Assembly: GCF_039555335.1 (NCBI RefSeq) | Contig: NC_092628.1 | Span: 60,375,547 to 60,439,546 of the forward strand | Direction of reading: 5' to 3' | DNA from: Amphiura filiformis | Lineage: Eukaryota; Echinodermata; Ophiuroidea; Amphilepidida; Amphiuridae | Length of the DNA stretch: 64,000 bases | Part shown: in pieces, positions 20,887 to 35,800 of the stretch | Layout: every line of letters starts with the position of its first letter | Position numbering within the stretch: position 1 is the stretch's first letter | Position numbers and translations under genes: made by a program | The notes under the pieces: model-generated | Told to the model about the DNA's origin: nothing | Database searches by the model: none | Seen by the model: the letters and a program-made list of their open reading frames with translations, nothing else

Positions 20887-23800
20887 CTGTGTAAAGAAGA
20901 AGAGAATTATACAATTAAATATGTGTAGCCAGTGCCATTCACACTAGGCACTTAAGATGACATGTTGGCTTGTTTTAAATTGAAAGCAATCAGTTCAAAC
21001 AGGTGCAAAATATAATTGGCAGAAAAATTGGAAATTGTTAGAATAGTACCAATTAATTTTGAGGCCTGCAAAGACCTTTACCACTGTACCACACTGGTCT
21101 TTAATGCATTTTACATTAGTTTCATGATTGATGAAGGTTTACTTAAGGGATCTGGAATGAGCGTTTCGACAGTATTTTTTGTGGGCCATGAGAGCACATC
21201 AGACATATCGAATTGCATTCTGAATATGAAGAATGTGTTTCTGATATCAAATAATTTTCATTTTTTGAAATTCACGATATAATATAAATTTTATGACTAA
21301 TTATTAAAATTTGATATTTTTCACATTTTTGATATATAACAGTCCTCGAAGAAAATTTTATAAATCTAATGATATATTCTAAAAGTGTACGTAGCTGGGA
21401 GGAAAAGCCGACGATCAATTGAAAATTTTGACCTTTCATATTGAAGATATGGATTTTTTCCCCAAAAAGACCTAATTTTTGTTGGTGTTTTGGGAAAAAA
21501 ATTCATATCTTCAATACGAAAGGTCAAAATTTACAATTAATTGTTGGCTTTTCATCTCGCCTACATACACTATAGGTAGAAATCATCAGATTTATAAAGT
21601 TTACTTTGAGTACTGTTAAATATAAAAAATATCAATTTTTAATTATTTGCCATAAAATGTGTATTACATTGCGAATTTCAAAAAATCAAAATATCAGAAG
21701 GACATTCTTCGTATGCAGAATGCAATTCGATATGTCTGGTGTGCTCTAATGTCCCACAATAAATACTGTCCAAACGTTCATACCCCAGCCCTTAAGATAG
21801 CAGTATTTATATAATCTATAATTTGTCAAGTTCTTATCTCACCTGTTGTCTGTACATTTCCTTGACATCCTGAAGATCAAGCTTAAGTTCTTGCACCTCC
21901 TCTGCTTTCTCTCCATACATTTGTAGCACAGCATTGTAGCGATGTTCAATCTCCTACGGTAAAGAAAGAAAAGAAGATAAAAGGTGTGGTTTTGAACCAC
22001 CGACCAATCGGGTGCCAGACACGTGCACAGGCCTACCTTGCTTTGCCGGCCGAGCTTTCCGTGACCATATGACTGTTCGCATGATGACACAATCGCATCA
22101 CGTGGGATACCTGCCCATGCATATGCTTTGTGAAATGTTGATTTTTGATGTTTGGTACGGTTACGGTTAACACAACAAAGTTTTCAAAGTCAATGTTTCC
22201 TTAAGTGTGTAGCCCTGGTACAAATTTGTAGAGAGCAAAACAATTACATAACTTAAAGCACTTTAGCTCTTAAGACATTTTTAATATGCAATTTCTCTGA
22301 AAACAACAGTGAGCCTATGCTATGTTTCAACCTGCCACAAGCCCACATATCATTATCACTGGTAGGAATTTTAGTATTCAGAGTAATATTTATGACACAT
22401 TATGTTACCTTGGCAATTTTCCTTAGTTCAGGGATCTCTTTGACTTGCTCCTCCATAGACTCACATGTGTTGGACATTTTTACTATCTCCTCAGCCATCG
22501 AGGCACGTGTACGCTCCAACTGCTGGATTTCACCCTAAAATGAGGATAAGTTAAAGATATAAAAGTTAAATTAGAAATGATATGTTAAATCATCTTGATA
22601 GGAATCAATGAAATGATCCTAATGTCTCTAAGATTACCTGTCAACATACAAATCCTGACTGTTATGTAAAAGCAGTGTAGTTGGGGTACTATCTATAATT
22701 CAATCAATCAATTGACTCTATGTATGGTCACCTCAACACAGGGTCTTAGCTAGAAATTAAGGGTTGCCCGTCATTGGAACAAAATTGCCTGTCCTAATTT
22801 GACCTTTAAAACATTTACCAGACATCTATAGCCCATTGGGGATTCAGAGAGTTCAAATATGTACTGATATGGGCTTGTTCTACAAACCCGGTCTACTAAA
22901 AAGGTCAATTAGCTTCTCAAAACATACAATTTATGATATAGCATCTGTCAAAGGCATTAATTTTGCCCGTCCCAGAAGCAAACTGACCATCTAAAATGAC
23001 GGCCAGACGGGTGGCTAGCTAAGACCCTGCCTCAACACATGGTTCTTCTTACAAAGTGTGTGTTGTGTTTCTTACACCATTGATATGCATGCTTTATCTA
23101 CCACATATATTTAGCGCCTGGAGTATTATTTCCTGAGTGTTACTCTGCATTAGTATACAAATATTAACTGTCTATATGAGTGGGATGGTCGAAATATAAT
23201 CACAAGGTGAAAGATGGGTTGTTCCATTATGGCAAGTGGAATGGAACAATACAGCTTTCACAGTGTGAATATTTCAACCATTACAAAAATACACAGTTAA
23301 CATTTGTTTTACATCATCCATGCATAAATTCTGTTACTTAAAATACTATTTATGCTAGGAAATACACCTTGTCATAAACATAACAAACACCATGTTTTGC
23401 AATGACACACTAACATTTTGGGGTCCACCCCATAATCGGCGAGTCAGTGCATGGCCTGCTGCATACATACTACAGTGCAGCACTGTTGTGGTCAAAACCA
23501 TCACACAAGAGGCTAGACAAGAGTGATATTATGCAATATGACATACCTGTAGTTGGGCAATTTCTCCTTCTCTTTGTTTGAGTTGAGCTTGCAAGTTTTC
23601 CATAATAGATGACGCTGATCCACCTGCTATGCTCTCATATACAGATGTCCCACTAACAGACCAAGACATGGTCCTTTCAAGTATATCACCCTAAGGATAA
23701 ATAAGGTACAACATATTACAGGTACAACATATTACAGGTAACTGCAGTTCTTTGTAGATGAAGGAAGAGAAAAGGTGTTAGAATTATCAAGCCCAGGTTA

Positions 23801-26800
23801 TACTACATTCTGTTGTATTATTATTTGCCCAAGACCACTGGACAAGAATATTAAAGTTATTTGTTTTATTAAATATTTTACAGTATACTAGCTACCTACC
23901 TGTGTTGGCATTGGTGTACTAGTTAGTGGTGTAATAGGAGCGCTATGATTACTATGTAGAGTTGGTGTACTGGACCTTGAGATGGGACTATGTGAGCTAC
24001 TGCTGTCTTCAATTTGCTGCTGCTGTTGCTGTAGTCTTCTCTCCTATTATACAAACACAAAATCAATGAACACTCAATTATTTACTTCTGCACTTTGTCA
24101 ACTTCACATATTACATTGCATAAGCACACAACTCCCCAAGTGGGATATAAAGTGGTCCCAGATTCAAATCCTGTTCAAGGGTGAAACATTTTTCTGCCTT
24201 GGCCTACTTGAGTGAAGGAATAAATAATGTGCATAGCCTATGATGGTTTAATATCACAACTTATGTATTGGTGAGCCAAAACTACTAGGTTACTACATCC
24301 CATATCATTATTGCTTTAATATAAACTTCATTAGTTTGAAGTTTGCCTTGACATGTGGAGTAAAGTGACATTGTCCTACAGGCTTTGCAAAATTGTGGGT
24401 CCATACAACAGAAATCCCAATGTAATGTCCACTTGGCTACAGCCCAAAATCTCACATGGCCCTTTCCACCCAGGTTACCGAGGAAGCTAAAGATTCAGTT
24501 TGAAGTCTTGTAGTGAATCACTCAGATCATATGACATTGCATTAGAATTTCATCCCCATGTTATACTAACACATATTAGCACTCAGGGGTAATTATCTAA
24601 ACCAAAGGTTTCCAACTATTCTTCAGAATGCAACTCCATTTCTTCAAAGTCAGACCACTTGCGATGGCATTAGTGTGACCACTGCACTACCTACCTTGTC
24701 ATTCAATGCCTCTTGTGCTAGCATTAATTTCTTTCTTTCTGATTCTACCTGCATCTTCTCAGTTTCCAGCTGTCTTTCCAATGCACCTTTTTCTCTTTGG
24801 CTATCTTCTAGAGCTTTTAGATAGGTTTGCCGCTGGCTATCAGCTTGAGCAAGCTCCCTGAAAAAAATAATATATAGGGAATATCAAAGAGATATAATTT
24901 ACACAGAATGAAGGATAACTTCATATGAAGTTAATGAAAATAATAATGGCTACAATGTATAATCACTTATCAACTAGTCCCAACTTAGTGCTATACAAAA
25001 ATCTTATAATCATTCTTTTTAACTTTTCATGACTTCTTATACATTCACATTTGACCCTTCCATACTACATATGTACCTGTGTTTATTTTCTTCCAAAGAT
25101 TCTACTTTTGCCTTCTCCATCTCCAAAGCTGCTGCTAGTCGTGACTTCTCCTGTCTCATCAAAGCAAGCTGAGATTCTAATGAGGCTAACTTGGACCCAG
25201 CCTCAAGGGCACTTTCTGTCACCATACGCTCCTTCTCAGTAGCAGAGGCTAGCTGGCTTTGGCTGTCTGCAAGGCGTTCTGTGAGGCTACGTTCAACCTG
25301 TTCCCATGTTGATGACTGGGCATTGAAATTGGATTGGAGATTTTCAATTTGACGCAGCAGTGGACGGGTAGCTGTAGAGTTAATCATAGTTGGCATTAGT
25401 ATTTGATAAATGGAACTTTACAACACATTGAATACTATTCATAACTTTACAAATTGAATTCTATGAGTTGTCTTTCTATCAGGACACTTGGATATTATAC
25501 TGAAGTGTCCGACTACAAAAATGCTATATGTGACCGTCCACGACGAAACGCTTGTAAAGTCGGCCTCCGGTCAATTTTGTTTTATTTTGTATTTAAAAAA
25601 TATATATCATAAGCTTCAAAATGATATATCATTTGACTTTAAAAGATATCCAGAAGCGGAGTTATGGTTAGTTGAACTTTGCTCCTTCAGCAAAAGGTAC
25701 CTTATTTTGATGCTACATATTTCTATTTTTCCACATTGCTGGTAATAAATATCAAACAGTCATAATTGGTGGTCACTTCAATTCATCTCCAAGTCAACGA
25801 GGTTCAGGAATGTCCTCTTATTGTTAATTGTTGGTTATCCCACCACTCGAACAGGATTTAGCCAAAGCAAACAAAGACTAGAGGTATTTATGAATTCTAT
25901 ACATAGGTTTAGCTTATTATCCTCTTCAGCAATAAGACATGTCGCACCAAATCAAGGTACATACGTATATAACCTTTATGCACATTTTGCACTGTAACTC
26001 AGAATACAATTTGCCAATTTTACGAGTGGTTTGTGATGGACGGTCAGTCGGTCACATATGCTTTTGGTCCCTACTTCTGTGATTTCTTTCTTTGTGGATA
26101 TGATGTTTTTACATTTGAGTGTGCCTTGCCGGTGTCTTACCTGCTGTAACACTTTGAGTTAACTCTTGATTGCGTGATTCAGCTTCTTGTAACCTCATTT
26201 GAAGATCAGAAATTTCTTGCCTAAGTGTTTCTTCTTTCCTTCCGTACTGTTGTTCTGAACGACCCAAGGTCATCTGCAGATCACTAACCTGAAAATCAAA
26301 TAATAGTTTTGACTTATGAAAGATATATCTCTCATATAATAAATGACAATTGTACAAGTGCTGCCTTTTGCTGTTTCTTTATAATAATGTATTACATGTA
26401 GGGGTGGATATCTGAACACAGACTTTTTGGAATTAAAAACACAGGTGATCAATTAATTACAGACCAAGTTTTGGTCTAATTGTTTAACATGGGGTCTCAG
26501 GAATGTTGATGGTATGTGCTGTGCGTCGAGCATACATGAGTGTAAACACAGAAGTGATAAACAATCACAATGATTGGCTGATCAATGGTCATGACAACAT
26601 GACAGCTGACCCATTTGTCATTGGCACGTAGAAGGTGAAGGATCATCACCCTCGTGTACCCGGACCACGTAAGTATTAACAAATTTACTTTATTCCTATC
26701 AAAAGTAAATCTTAGGCCTTGTGTCAAGTAAGCAACAACACAGGTGAATACTGATAACATCTGAAAGTGCCCATAGTTGAGTAAATTTAAACCTTTTTCA

Positions 26801-29800
26801 GTAGGGTTGAGCTATAATCGTCATAATATGTTTGTTCTTGTGAATATTACATAAAGCCTCTTACCTGTAAAAGCAGACCTTCATGACCCCTCCTTGCCTC
26901 TTGTTGAGATCTTTCCAAGGCTAGTCGTAACTCTTCTTTGGCATTCATTTCTACACTTAATGCTGTCTCCTGTGCTCTACTGTCCTTAGCTGCTAATTTC
27001 TTGTGGAGCTCTGCAATCTCCCTGTTATAAGCAAAGAAAAGGGGGTAATACTGGGTTATCATTAAAGAGGCACTTCGTGATCCACAGCCACATCCCCTCA
27101 ACTTACTCCAAAAAAAATTGAGATTTATATAACATCAGAAACTGCACAATGATTTTGTTTTTTGCTGATTTAGTCGTTTGACAAAGATATATCAGAAAAT
27201 TTGGGTTTTGGGGCTGTTGCCAGCCTGTAATTACAACACAGTATAGCCTATGGGTCATTTATGTGCAACTCACAAATTTAATGTCAGAATCAACTGAATG
27301 TTTAGAAATACCGGTAAGCTTTAAAAAAAAAAGATAAAATCACAAAATATGCAAGTTACCTGCCAAAACAATTAGCTACATTTCTTAAAAAGAGCATATC
27401 TTCAAAAGTTGTGAGCCAATTGAAATATTTTGTTCGGTTTATTAAAGGTTTCTTTACATACCAAAATATATTTGATCAACTTTTTTTAGAAGGACACCAT
27501 GTACCCTAAATCTGTGAAGAATGTGACACTTCGCAAATTATGTCACACCAGCTCAACCTTTTACACCTTGTTTGTTTCAAATTGACAACATGATTGAAAA
27601 CAGAAGCATAAAACAAGATGTTTTGATGTCTCTTTCATATAAGCATTTCAGGTTTCCTACACCCTTAATCTATGAAGAATGTGAGATTTGGCCATTTCTG
27701 TTAAGAAATAGTCTTCCTAAACATTCCAGCTCTCAGCTCACCTCCCAACTTCTTACACATCATATTTTTTGCTACTTTAACTGGAACAATTACTCTATTT
27801 TTCGTTACTTACTTGTAAGATCCATCTAGAGCATTCTGTACACTACGAGCCTTTTCTTTAGCGTCCTCTCCATTTCACTTCTGGTATAGTTCAACTCTTT
27901 GTCTTGTTGCTCAACAGCTGTGTTTAACTTCTTTATAGAGTCTGTATGGAGGAGAAAAAAATTACTTGTAGAATAATAATATTACTAAGACATTGTCAGG
28001 TCAGATATTATTCATTTGATACATTTTTGAAATGTAAAATTTCTGTCTTCCTCTTCAGACAAAATTTCCCGATTTCCAGCATGCAAAATTTGCTTGTATG
28101 AAAATTTTGCTAATTTTGTGAGTGACACAGTCTAGCAAAATTTGCACGCAGGCAATTTTAGAAAATTGGTTGATTTTGCAAAAATAACATGTGGCAAAAT
28201 TTATGATTTTTTTAAAAAACATGACAGTTATGTGCCGCAAAAATATTGGTGCTTTAAAGTAAACTGCTTACATTTTATAGGAATGTCAAAACATGAAAAA
28301 TAAAATAAAACACTTATGTTGATATACAAGTTACTTTAGCAAGGTACTTATAAATCATTGATTACTAACCTTTCTGTTGTTTCTCTATCTCTTCTTTAGC
28401 ATCCAAGACTTCTTCCAGATGTTTTAATCTTTCAAGGGATTCATCCAACTCTTTCCTAAAGATTAAGGGATGACAAAATATTGATTTACAATAGATTCTA
28501 GTGTTGACATTGGCAAGTTTTTTGCGTATTGAATAAGAGAATTTGCTCATCTTTCGGCATGGTCATGCACATCTGCATCTGGGACCATATGGTTTCATCA
28601 GGTGCTCTCTTCTAAATTGGGTAGCATGTGTGTTATAGAACCAAAGTCCTTTTTTTTTGTTAAATGCAGCCTGTACCCCTATATCCCATGCAGCTCCCCT
28701 AGCAGCTGTCTCACACTACATCTCCTTATCAAGGATGCCCGATAAAGTCATCATCATCAGTCAGCTGCGGCGCAGGCTACTACAAGCTTTCTACAAGTCA
28801 GGTGGTTCCAAATGCAATATATTGAACATAATATAGTTACCAACTACTATTCTTCTATGTGTGAAACTGGATGAATAATCAACACCACATTAAGGAAGTA
28901 TTTGTTGTCTTTGAATTCTGGTTTTATGTATTCTGTGGTATGCCTACTGTGTTACCAAAATAAATACCACTAATTACTACTGAACTTACTTTTGAGATTT
29001 CAGAAGCGATTCATTGTCTTTCTCTTTAACCCTGAGTTTCTTGATGATGTTTGAGTTTTGTAACTGTTGTTTGGAGAGCTTCTCACCCTCAGCAAGCAAT
29101 TCTTGTATCTGCCCATCTTTCTCCTCCAGCAATTGTTTGGATTGATCACTGGTATTGCTACAATAAAGGTAATACAAAAACAAAGAATGTGAGGATATTC
29201 ATGTAAAATAATTTGTTCACTCCTATTGTTTACATGAACAGATTGCAGTTATATATATCGTAGTTAGATAAGGGAACAACCCAAAAGTCCTATAAACGAA
29301 AGTCCTTTTGTTAGGGAGAGAAGGTCAAAAACTCTGATTATGTTTGTAAAAAAAGTAGTTAAAACATCGGTCAAAGTTGATCTTTTATTAAGGATTTGAT
29401 ATATAATTTCAAAATGTTGGTATTTTCTGAAGTACGATATTGACATTTTACAGTGTTTGCTTCAAAATGATTTCAAATCAATATAGAGTGCAGTACTCAC
29501 AACCTACAACTTGTAAGTTCATTTTTACAGCAGCTGTACCGCACTTTGATTCTTTTTTATTAGAAAATCCAGCAAGTCCTATCTTTTTTTTTTCGTGCCA
29601 AAAAAGGAATGAAAAAAAGTATTTTATAATAAAATAAGAAAATCTGTTTCTTCCATAAACATGGTCAATATCCTATTTTCGCACCTCTTCCACAACCCCA
29701 TCCACCACATCAATATTTGCCACTTAGAGGGGAGGGGTTAGCATTTTAACAAAAGGACTTTCATTTAAAGGACTTCATTAAACTTTTGGGTTGTTCCCCA

Positions 29801-32800
29801 TTAGAGAGTATGTATCTTTGAAGAACTAAAAAATAATAATTTAACAGAATTAGTTGTTCTAGCAGAATTTAAATGAAGCAAGTCTTTTTTATCCTAGGAT
29901 TAAACAAATTTCTTGTTTCTTGTTTTATCCTTGGGATTAACCCTAATTTCCCTGTGTTTTTTTTTTTTTTTGGCAATGGGATAGGAAAGGAGGAAGAAAT
30001 AAACAGAAAAGATGAATAAAGACATTTGTTTCCCTCGGGATTCAACTCCCTGACCCCCATATGCCAAGCAGTCAATTGGCGACCTGGTGTTTTGCTGGCC
30101 CGGCAAAAGAAACCGTGCATATATGACTTAAGTGATTGCGTCATCACATCGCCGGGGGATGCATGTATAAGGTCATGTTTTTTATACTGGGCACCTAAAA
30201 AGGGTGGCTCTGTTGCATTCTTACTCATCAAGACATGTTTACATGTATGTCGTTTATTTATTTGATGTTTATTATGAGCTTGTCTGGTACTATTTTGTAC
30301 CTTAGACATTGGCCTTTCAATTTCTGAAACAAAAATTTCTGATTTTCATTTGTACTAATTACTGCAACTCGTTCAGGCTAATTAGTCAGGGGTGGCTCAT
30401 GTGATGGAGGATCATGTGGTGGAGGATCACAATGCTGTACAATGGTGATCCTCCGCCACATATTCTTCAATAAACATTATTGATGGATTTCTATTTTCTA
30501 CTTGTTTCTGTACTTGATCTCGGCTAAATAATATCATGTTTAGCATTCATTGCCTCAGTATTTGTTAATTAGACAATTACAATTTACTAATTACTTGTTG
30601 CTACACTAATAAAGTTCATTGACCTCTATGCATTTGAATAGGGATTTAATGTATGGAACATTCAAAAGGGTGCTACGGGCAAACAAAACATGATAAAAGG
30701 CTCAAATTTCTTAAGCAGACCTTGGCTGTGATCCTCTTTACTTTAGTAAACTAAAAACTAGTAAAACATAGAAGGTTTGCGACAAATCTGAAAGAGCGCC
30801 CTCACACTCAATTTTGGTCCAAAAAGTCAATTTTTACAAAAACGCGTTGTCGAATTCTTTTTTAACTTTCAAAATTGGATTGTTGAGCTTATTTTACATC
30901 TAGTTACATACCTCAATCATGAAAATTTGCCTTTCCAGTGCCAAATAAGGTATGTTTTGAAGAAATTTATATAAATATAGATAGATTTTTGACAACCCTG
31001 TATCTACATTTTGAATTACTTGACCGCCATAAGTTCCATATGACTGGGTGGGCAATTAAGTTAGCTATTTTAAACATTTGTCAAATTTTTACATTATCGA
31101 TGTACGTCGGGGTGACACCCCTAACTGAATTAATATTTTCATCCTTATTTTGCTTGTTACACCCTGTATATTTTATGGGCCACCCTGTATAATGACTCCC
31201 ATTGTTTCGTTTCTGAAATCATCCGAGTATATGCTCTCAGAATATATACTTTAATTTAAACATGTGATTCGCTTGAAAAATACACATGCAACGCAATTGG
31301 TGCCCAACATAAAAAACATGACCATAAGCATAAAGTAGTGGATTTTATTGGATGATGGATCAGGAAGGGTTTGGGTTAAACAAGATACAGTAGTCTTATT
31401 TACATGAAACTGTCAAACTACATAGGCAAAAGAATTGAGAAGAAATACAAAGCATGTACTTACTTTTTGGCAATGTCTTTATTAAGTTGCTGTACTTCTT
31501 TCCTGGCTGTATCTCTTTCCTGAGGTAAAACAAATTAATACAAGGCATCACATTTATTCTGTTATGTTGAACTCACATTTTCCAACTAATTTCAACACTA
31601 CATACAAACATTAAGTGCTATCAATGTGCTAGGGATTGTAGACACTGCATGTCCCCAAAGAGAAGTAGCATACACATATCAGAATTGTAAATCCCTGGAC
31701 TTCACTTGTTGTACATGATCCTAGGCCACAATGCCACAAGGTAGCAGCATCTATTAAATATGTATAATACTCTAAATTTGGAAATCCTCATTAATTGAGT
31801 ATCATACATTCATATCAATCTTACCTTCATGGCTGCTTGTAGTTTCTTTTCCATAGATGCGATCCGTTGTGTGAATTCCTCAGTTAGTGCCGACAAATCT
31901 TGCATTTCACTCTCACGAGCACTCTCTGACTGCTGCAGTTGACTGCAATGATCAAAATATAGTGTTGATTTCAATCTAGAATTACAAGCACACATCTTCA
32001 AATTCTCCCTCTGGCTGGAATCAGCATAACAATTATTCAAAGAATGATGCCCAGATCAAGGAAATCAGAACAATAATAGAGTAAACAAACTGTTACATAA
32101 CCAAAGTTGCTGCTGCAAAAGTTTGTAATTAAGAAGGATATTTGCCTCCAATTATTTTCAGTATCAATATTATTCAATGCATAAATAAATATTACAAAAC
32201 ATGAGTGCTAAGATTTACCACCAACTGTAAATTGTTTTCTTTGATGTAACAACAATACTTTGCAAACATTCAAACAATAATTTGTAAAACTTGTAGCTGC
32301 CATTTAGGTTAATTTGGATAGTCTGCTGTTTTCTCTTTCATTGACTTTTTTTTTTTCTTTCATCTTTTATCTTTAAACTTTATTTTCCAATAGAATCACA
32401 CAAGGCATAATGAGAAACAGTTTGCAGTGTCTGGAATTGTGTTTACTCTGAAACAGATCACTTTCTAATGACCTCATAAATATGTTAATTTCTGTGTACT
32501 GACTTTTGTAGTATTCAACTTTCCAAGGACATAATCAAAATGAACTATTCTCATATGCTTGAAATAAGATGTATTTAATTACAATATATATGTGTAAACG
32601 TCAACGTGTGCGGTCACCTGCAAATTTTCATTTCCCCTTCTTGTTTTGTTTATATTTCTTGATTCCCCACATCCTTCACAGATACGGCAGGCTTATATTT
32701 TTAGTGGTTTAGCTGTTCTACCACACAAGTAACACAATATACATTGTATGTTCTAGTTCACAAAATTTGAAGTTATTATGGGAAAGTTACATCCAGTACA

Positions 32801-35800
32801 ACAGCTTCATCTCGTCTTTAAATGGAGGAATGTATAAAGTCCATGTTTTTTCTATTTAATTTTGTGATCAACACATTCAATGTACCTTGCAAGTTTTAGT
32901 TACAGAAGAATGCATGATGGGAAGTACAATGTATGCGATAAAAATGTCAACTCACACAAGAAAAATGTTCTAATATCATATTTTACCATAAAACACAGAT
33001 TAATAAAGATTACTTCAAGACTACAAAAAATGTACTCCTTTCAAGATCAAGATTCTAAGGGAAATGTGATACATTGTAAGTGACTTATATTACAATATTA
33101 AAAGTTAAGAATATTAATGACTATAAAGGGGACTTCTGGGTCTGTCAATAAACTACAATAAATTAATGAAATCTCCAGAAAATACCTCCAGTTGATTGGA
33201 TTGAAAGAGTGAGTGTGGCCTTATTAGTGACATGCAAACCATTGCCACTTACATTTCTATTTCAGATCAATTATATATTTACAAAGTATAAAGAAACTTA
33301 CTTTCTTAGTATGTTAGTTGTTTCTGTGAGGTCCATATTTTGTTTACTAAGGGACAAAATTTGAGCTTCTCTTGCTTGCATCACCTCAGCCATTTCAGCT
33401 AGTTTCTGTTAGAAAATGGAACAAAAATAACATTTTGTACTCTAAAATCAAATGAATGAAAAACAAATACAACCAAACCAAACTCTCATACTGCTACACA
33501 CCTAATAATAAGTCTATTGGCAGATTTGATTCAATGTCTGAAGAAGAAGGAATGTTATGAAGTCATCATACTGATTTAGTAAAATATTTCTGCCAGTTTG
33601 TAAACTTTCATTTATTAGATCTAATGTTTGTTGAGATATACATGTAGGTCGACATGATGGCAGACACATCAATTAGCATTATATAATGTACATGTATGAC
33701 TGTACATGTGTGACAGCAATCAATACTTAACAACAGGTGTTGTATTTCATCCCATAGATAATTTAATGTGCAATGAAACAATACACCAATTTCCAGGAAA
33801 ATACATCACAATTTTTTTGGAATAAAATTTTTTTTTAAAACCAAATGCAGCACACCCTAATCTGTTTATTGGACCTAACTGACAATAAAAGTCCAATATT
33901 GATATTTGACACAAGTCTACACTATTTTGCAAACCTATCGCAATGGCTAGCCTATTGCATAAAATTATATAATTACGCCTGTGTCATGTGATGCTACCCA
34001 GATTGATCGGCGAATGAGGTGCTGATAATGTGATTCAATTATCAAATCAGAACTGGCTTCATGTTCATGCCATAAACTGTGCCAAATTGGGCACACAAAG
34101 ATCTTTGCAATAGGTGTAAGCTTTCAGAATCTTGAGTACATGTACAATAGGCTAAGATATTACTCTTAATGTTAACTATTTTATGTTCATTTTTAATAAT
34201 TGGTTATCAAATAGAACAAAAATTGTGTTTGATAAAAATTAGACTGCACAGACTGATATTAGACTTGTGTACAAATTTTAATTGATGGTCACAGCATACA
34301 AAAAAACCACCTTAGGTCCAACTAAAGGATTATGATTGCTATGTTTTATTTGGCAGAACAGATATATGTTTTTGTTAAATCAAGCAAATTATTAGTATTG
34401 TTACTGGAATCAAGAGTAAGTACCAGGGCATAATTTAGTTTCACAATTTTGCATAGCAAAATTGTGACAAAGTTTCATTTGTATGGCAATAATTCTGTAT
34501 ACAGCAATGACATAAGTTTGTGTGATTGCATAGCAATTTGGCTAGATTGTGTAGCAAAATGTGACGCGATACCGGTTATATTATGCCCTGGTAAGTACTA
34601 ATGTTAATTTATACCAGGTGACAGATATTTGATCATGTATTTATGTAAAATTGATTAGTAGTGTCATTAAATTTAAAGAATGCTATCTGAAAATGATCCC
34701 ACATCAAACTTAGGTAACAGAAAATAATGCCATATTATTGAAATTTAATACTGCTTGTAAACTTTTTTTTTAATGTCATGAATGCTTGTTTGTATTTATA
34801 TCGTTTGATATTATGCTTCTTGATAATGGAAAAAAACAACCAGAATTAGTGACCAAGTACACAAATGGATAGAAAATATGTGCAATTCATACGATAATAT
34901 TTACAGATTTTTAATCACAATGTTTTTCAGTACCGGTATTTATAGATTTTTACAGATTATAGATTTTTACAATATTTACAGATTTTTAATCACAATGTTT
35001 TTTAGTACCGGTACTATTCATAGTAAGTGCATGCTTAATACTAGTTAATTAACATCCATAGCATTCTGCAAACACCACACATACAACTCATTTTAATTAT
35101 TTAGTAAATTACAGTGAATTGCTACAATGCAGGAAGATTGACTTTTTCTCTGAACTAGGCCTGGCAAAAGGAAGTTTTGTCATTTGGAGAGTAATTCACT
35201 GATTTTCATTCATTCAACTTTATTTTACCATGCAAGCCCAAATCAACCAGAAGTGCATAAAAAGTGCGTAAGAAAGTATGGAAAGTTTACATGGGAAATT
35301 TTAGCTTATATTCCCATGATATACAGGTGTGGCATAGGTACAAATATGTAGAAAATCACAACTCTGGATTTTATACACAGAAATTCAAAACAATGAAATC
35401 CACCTTTAAACACTCAAAATGGTTTTTTTTTGTTCCAATAACTATGAACAGACCATACATTTCCTTGCCAACTGAAGTACTGTATTTAATTTTGAAGGAA
35501 AAACATTCCTACTGGTTGACTGACAGACACTTCTAATATAAGTTAACTACCAACCCAAAATTGAAAATCCAGAAACATACACAAGATCTGTGCCAAGGGA
35601 TGAACCATTCGAATTTCAGGGGGTATGAAGTCAGGACATGCTATTTGCTCCACATTTCACAAAATAGACCCATGAAAAATATTGTCAAAGGCAAAAATTA
35701 CTTGCATGGCTACATTTAGTTGATTCTGTTTAAAATAGCAATTATAATTAAAAAAATATTTTGATTGTTTGTTTTTTTAACTTGGGTGTTCTTTTTTGTG

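Noticed and set aside
21985..22075. tRNA-like text (ggttttgaaccaccgacc)
   Set aside because: A box B-like word is present but no foldable tRNA. At most a tRNA-SINE remnant.
30025..30180. tRNA-like or SINE-like segment (ggattcaactccctgacccc)
   Set aside because: No box A at correct spacing and no cloverleaf.
29869..30309. 146-codon minus-strand frame
   Set aside because: Lies in a TMF1 intron, low-complexity Lys run from a poly-A tract, no family match.
31090..31195. Terminal motifs caccctgtata as transposon ends
   Set aside because: Two words near 31150-31190 resemble known element ends, but no matching partner with duplication was found.
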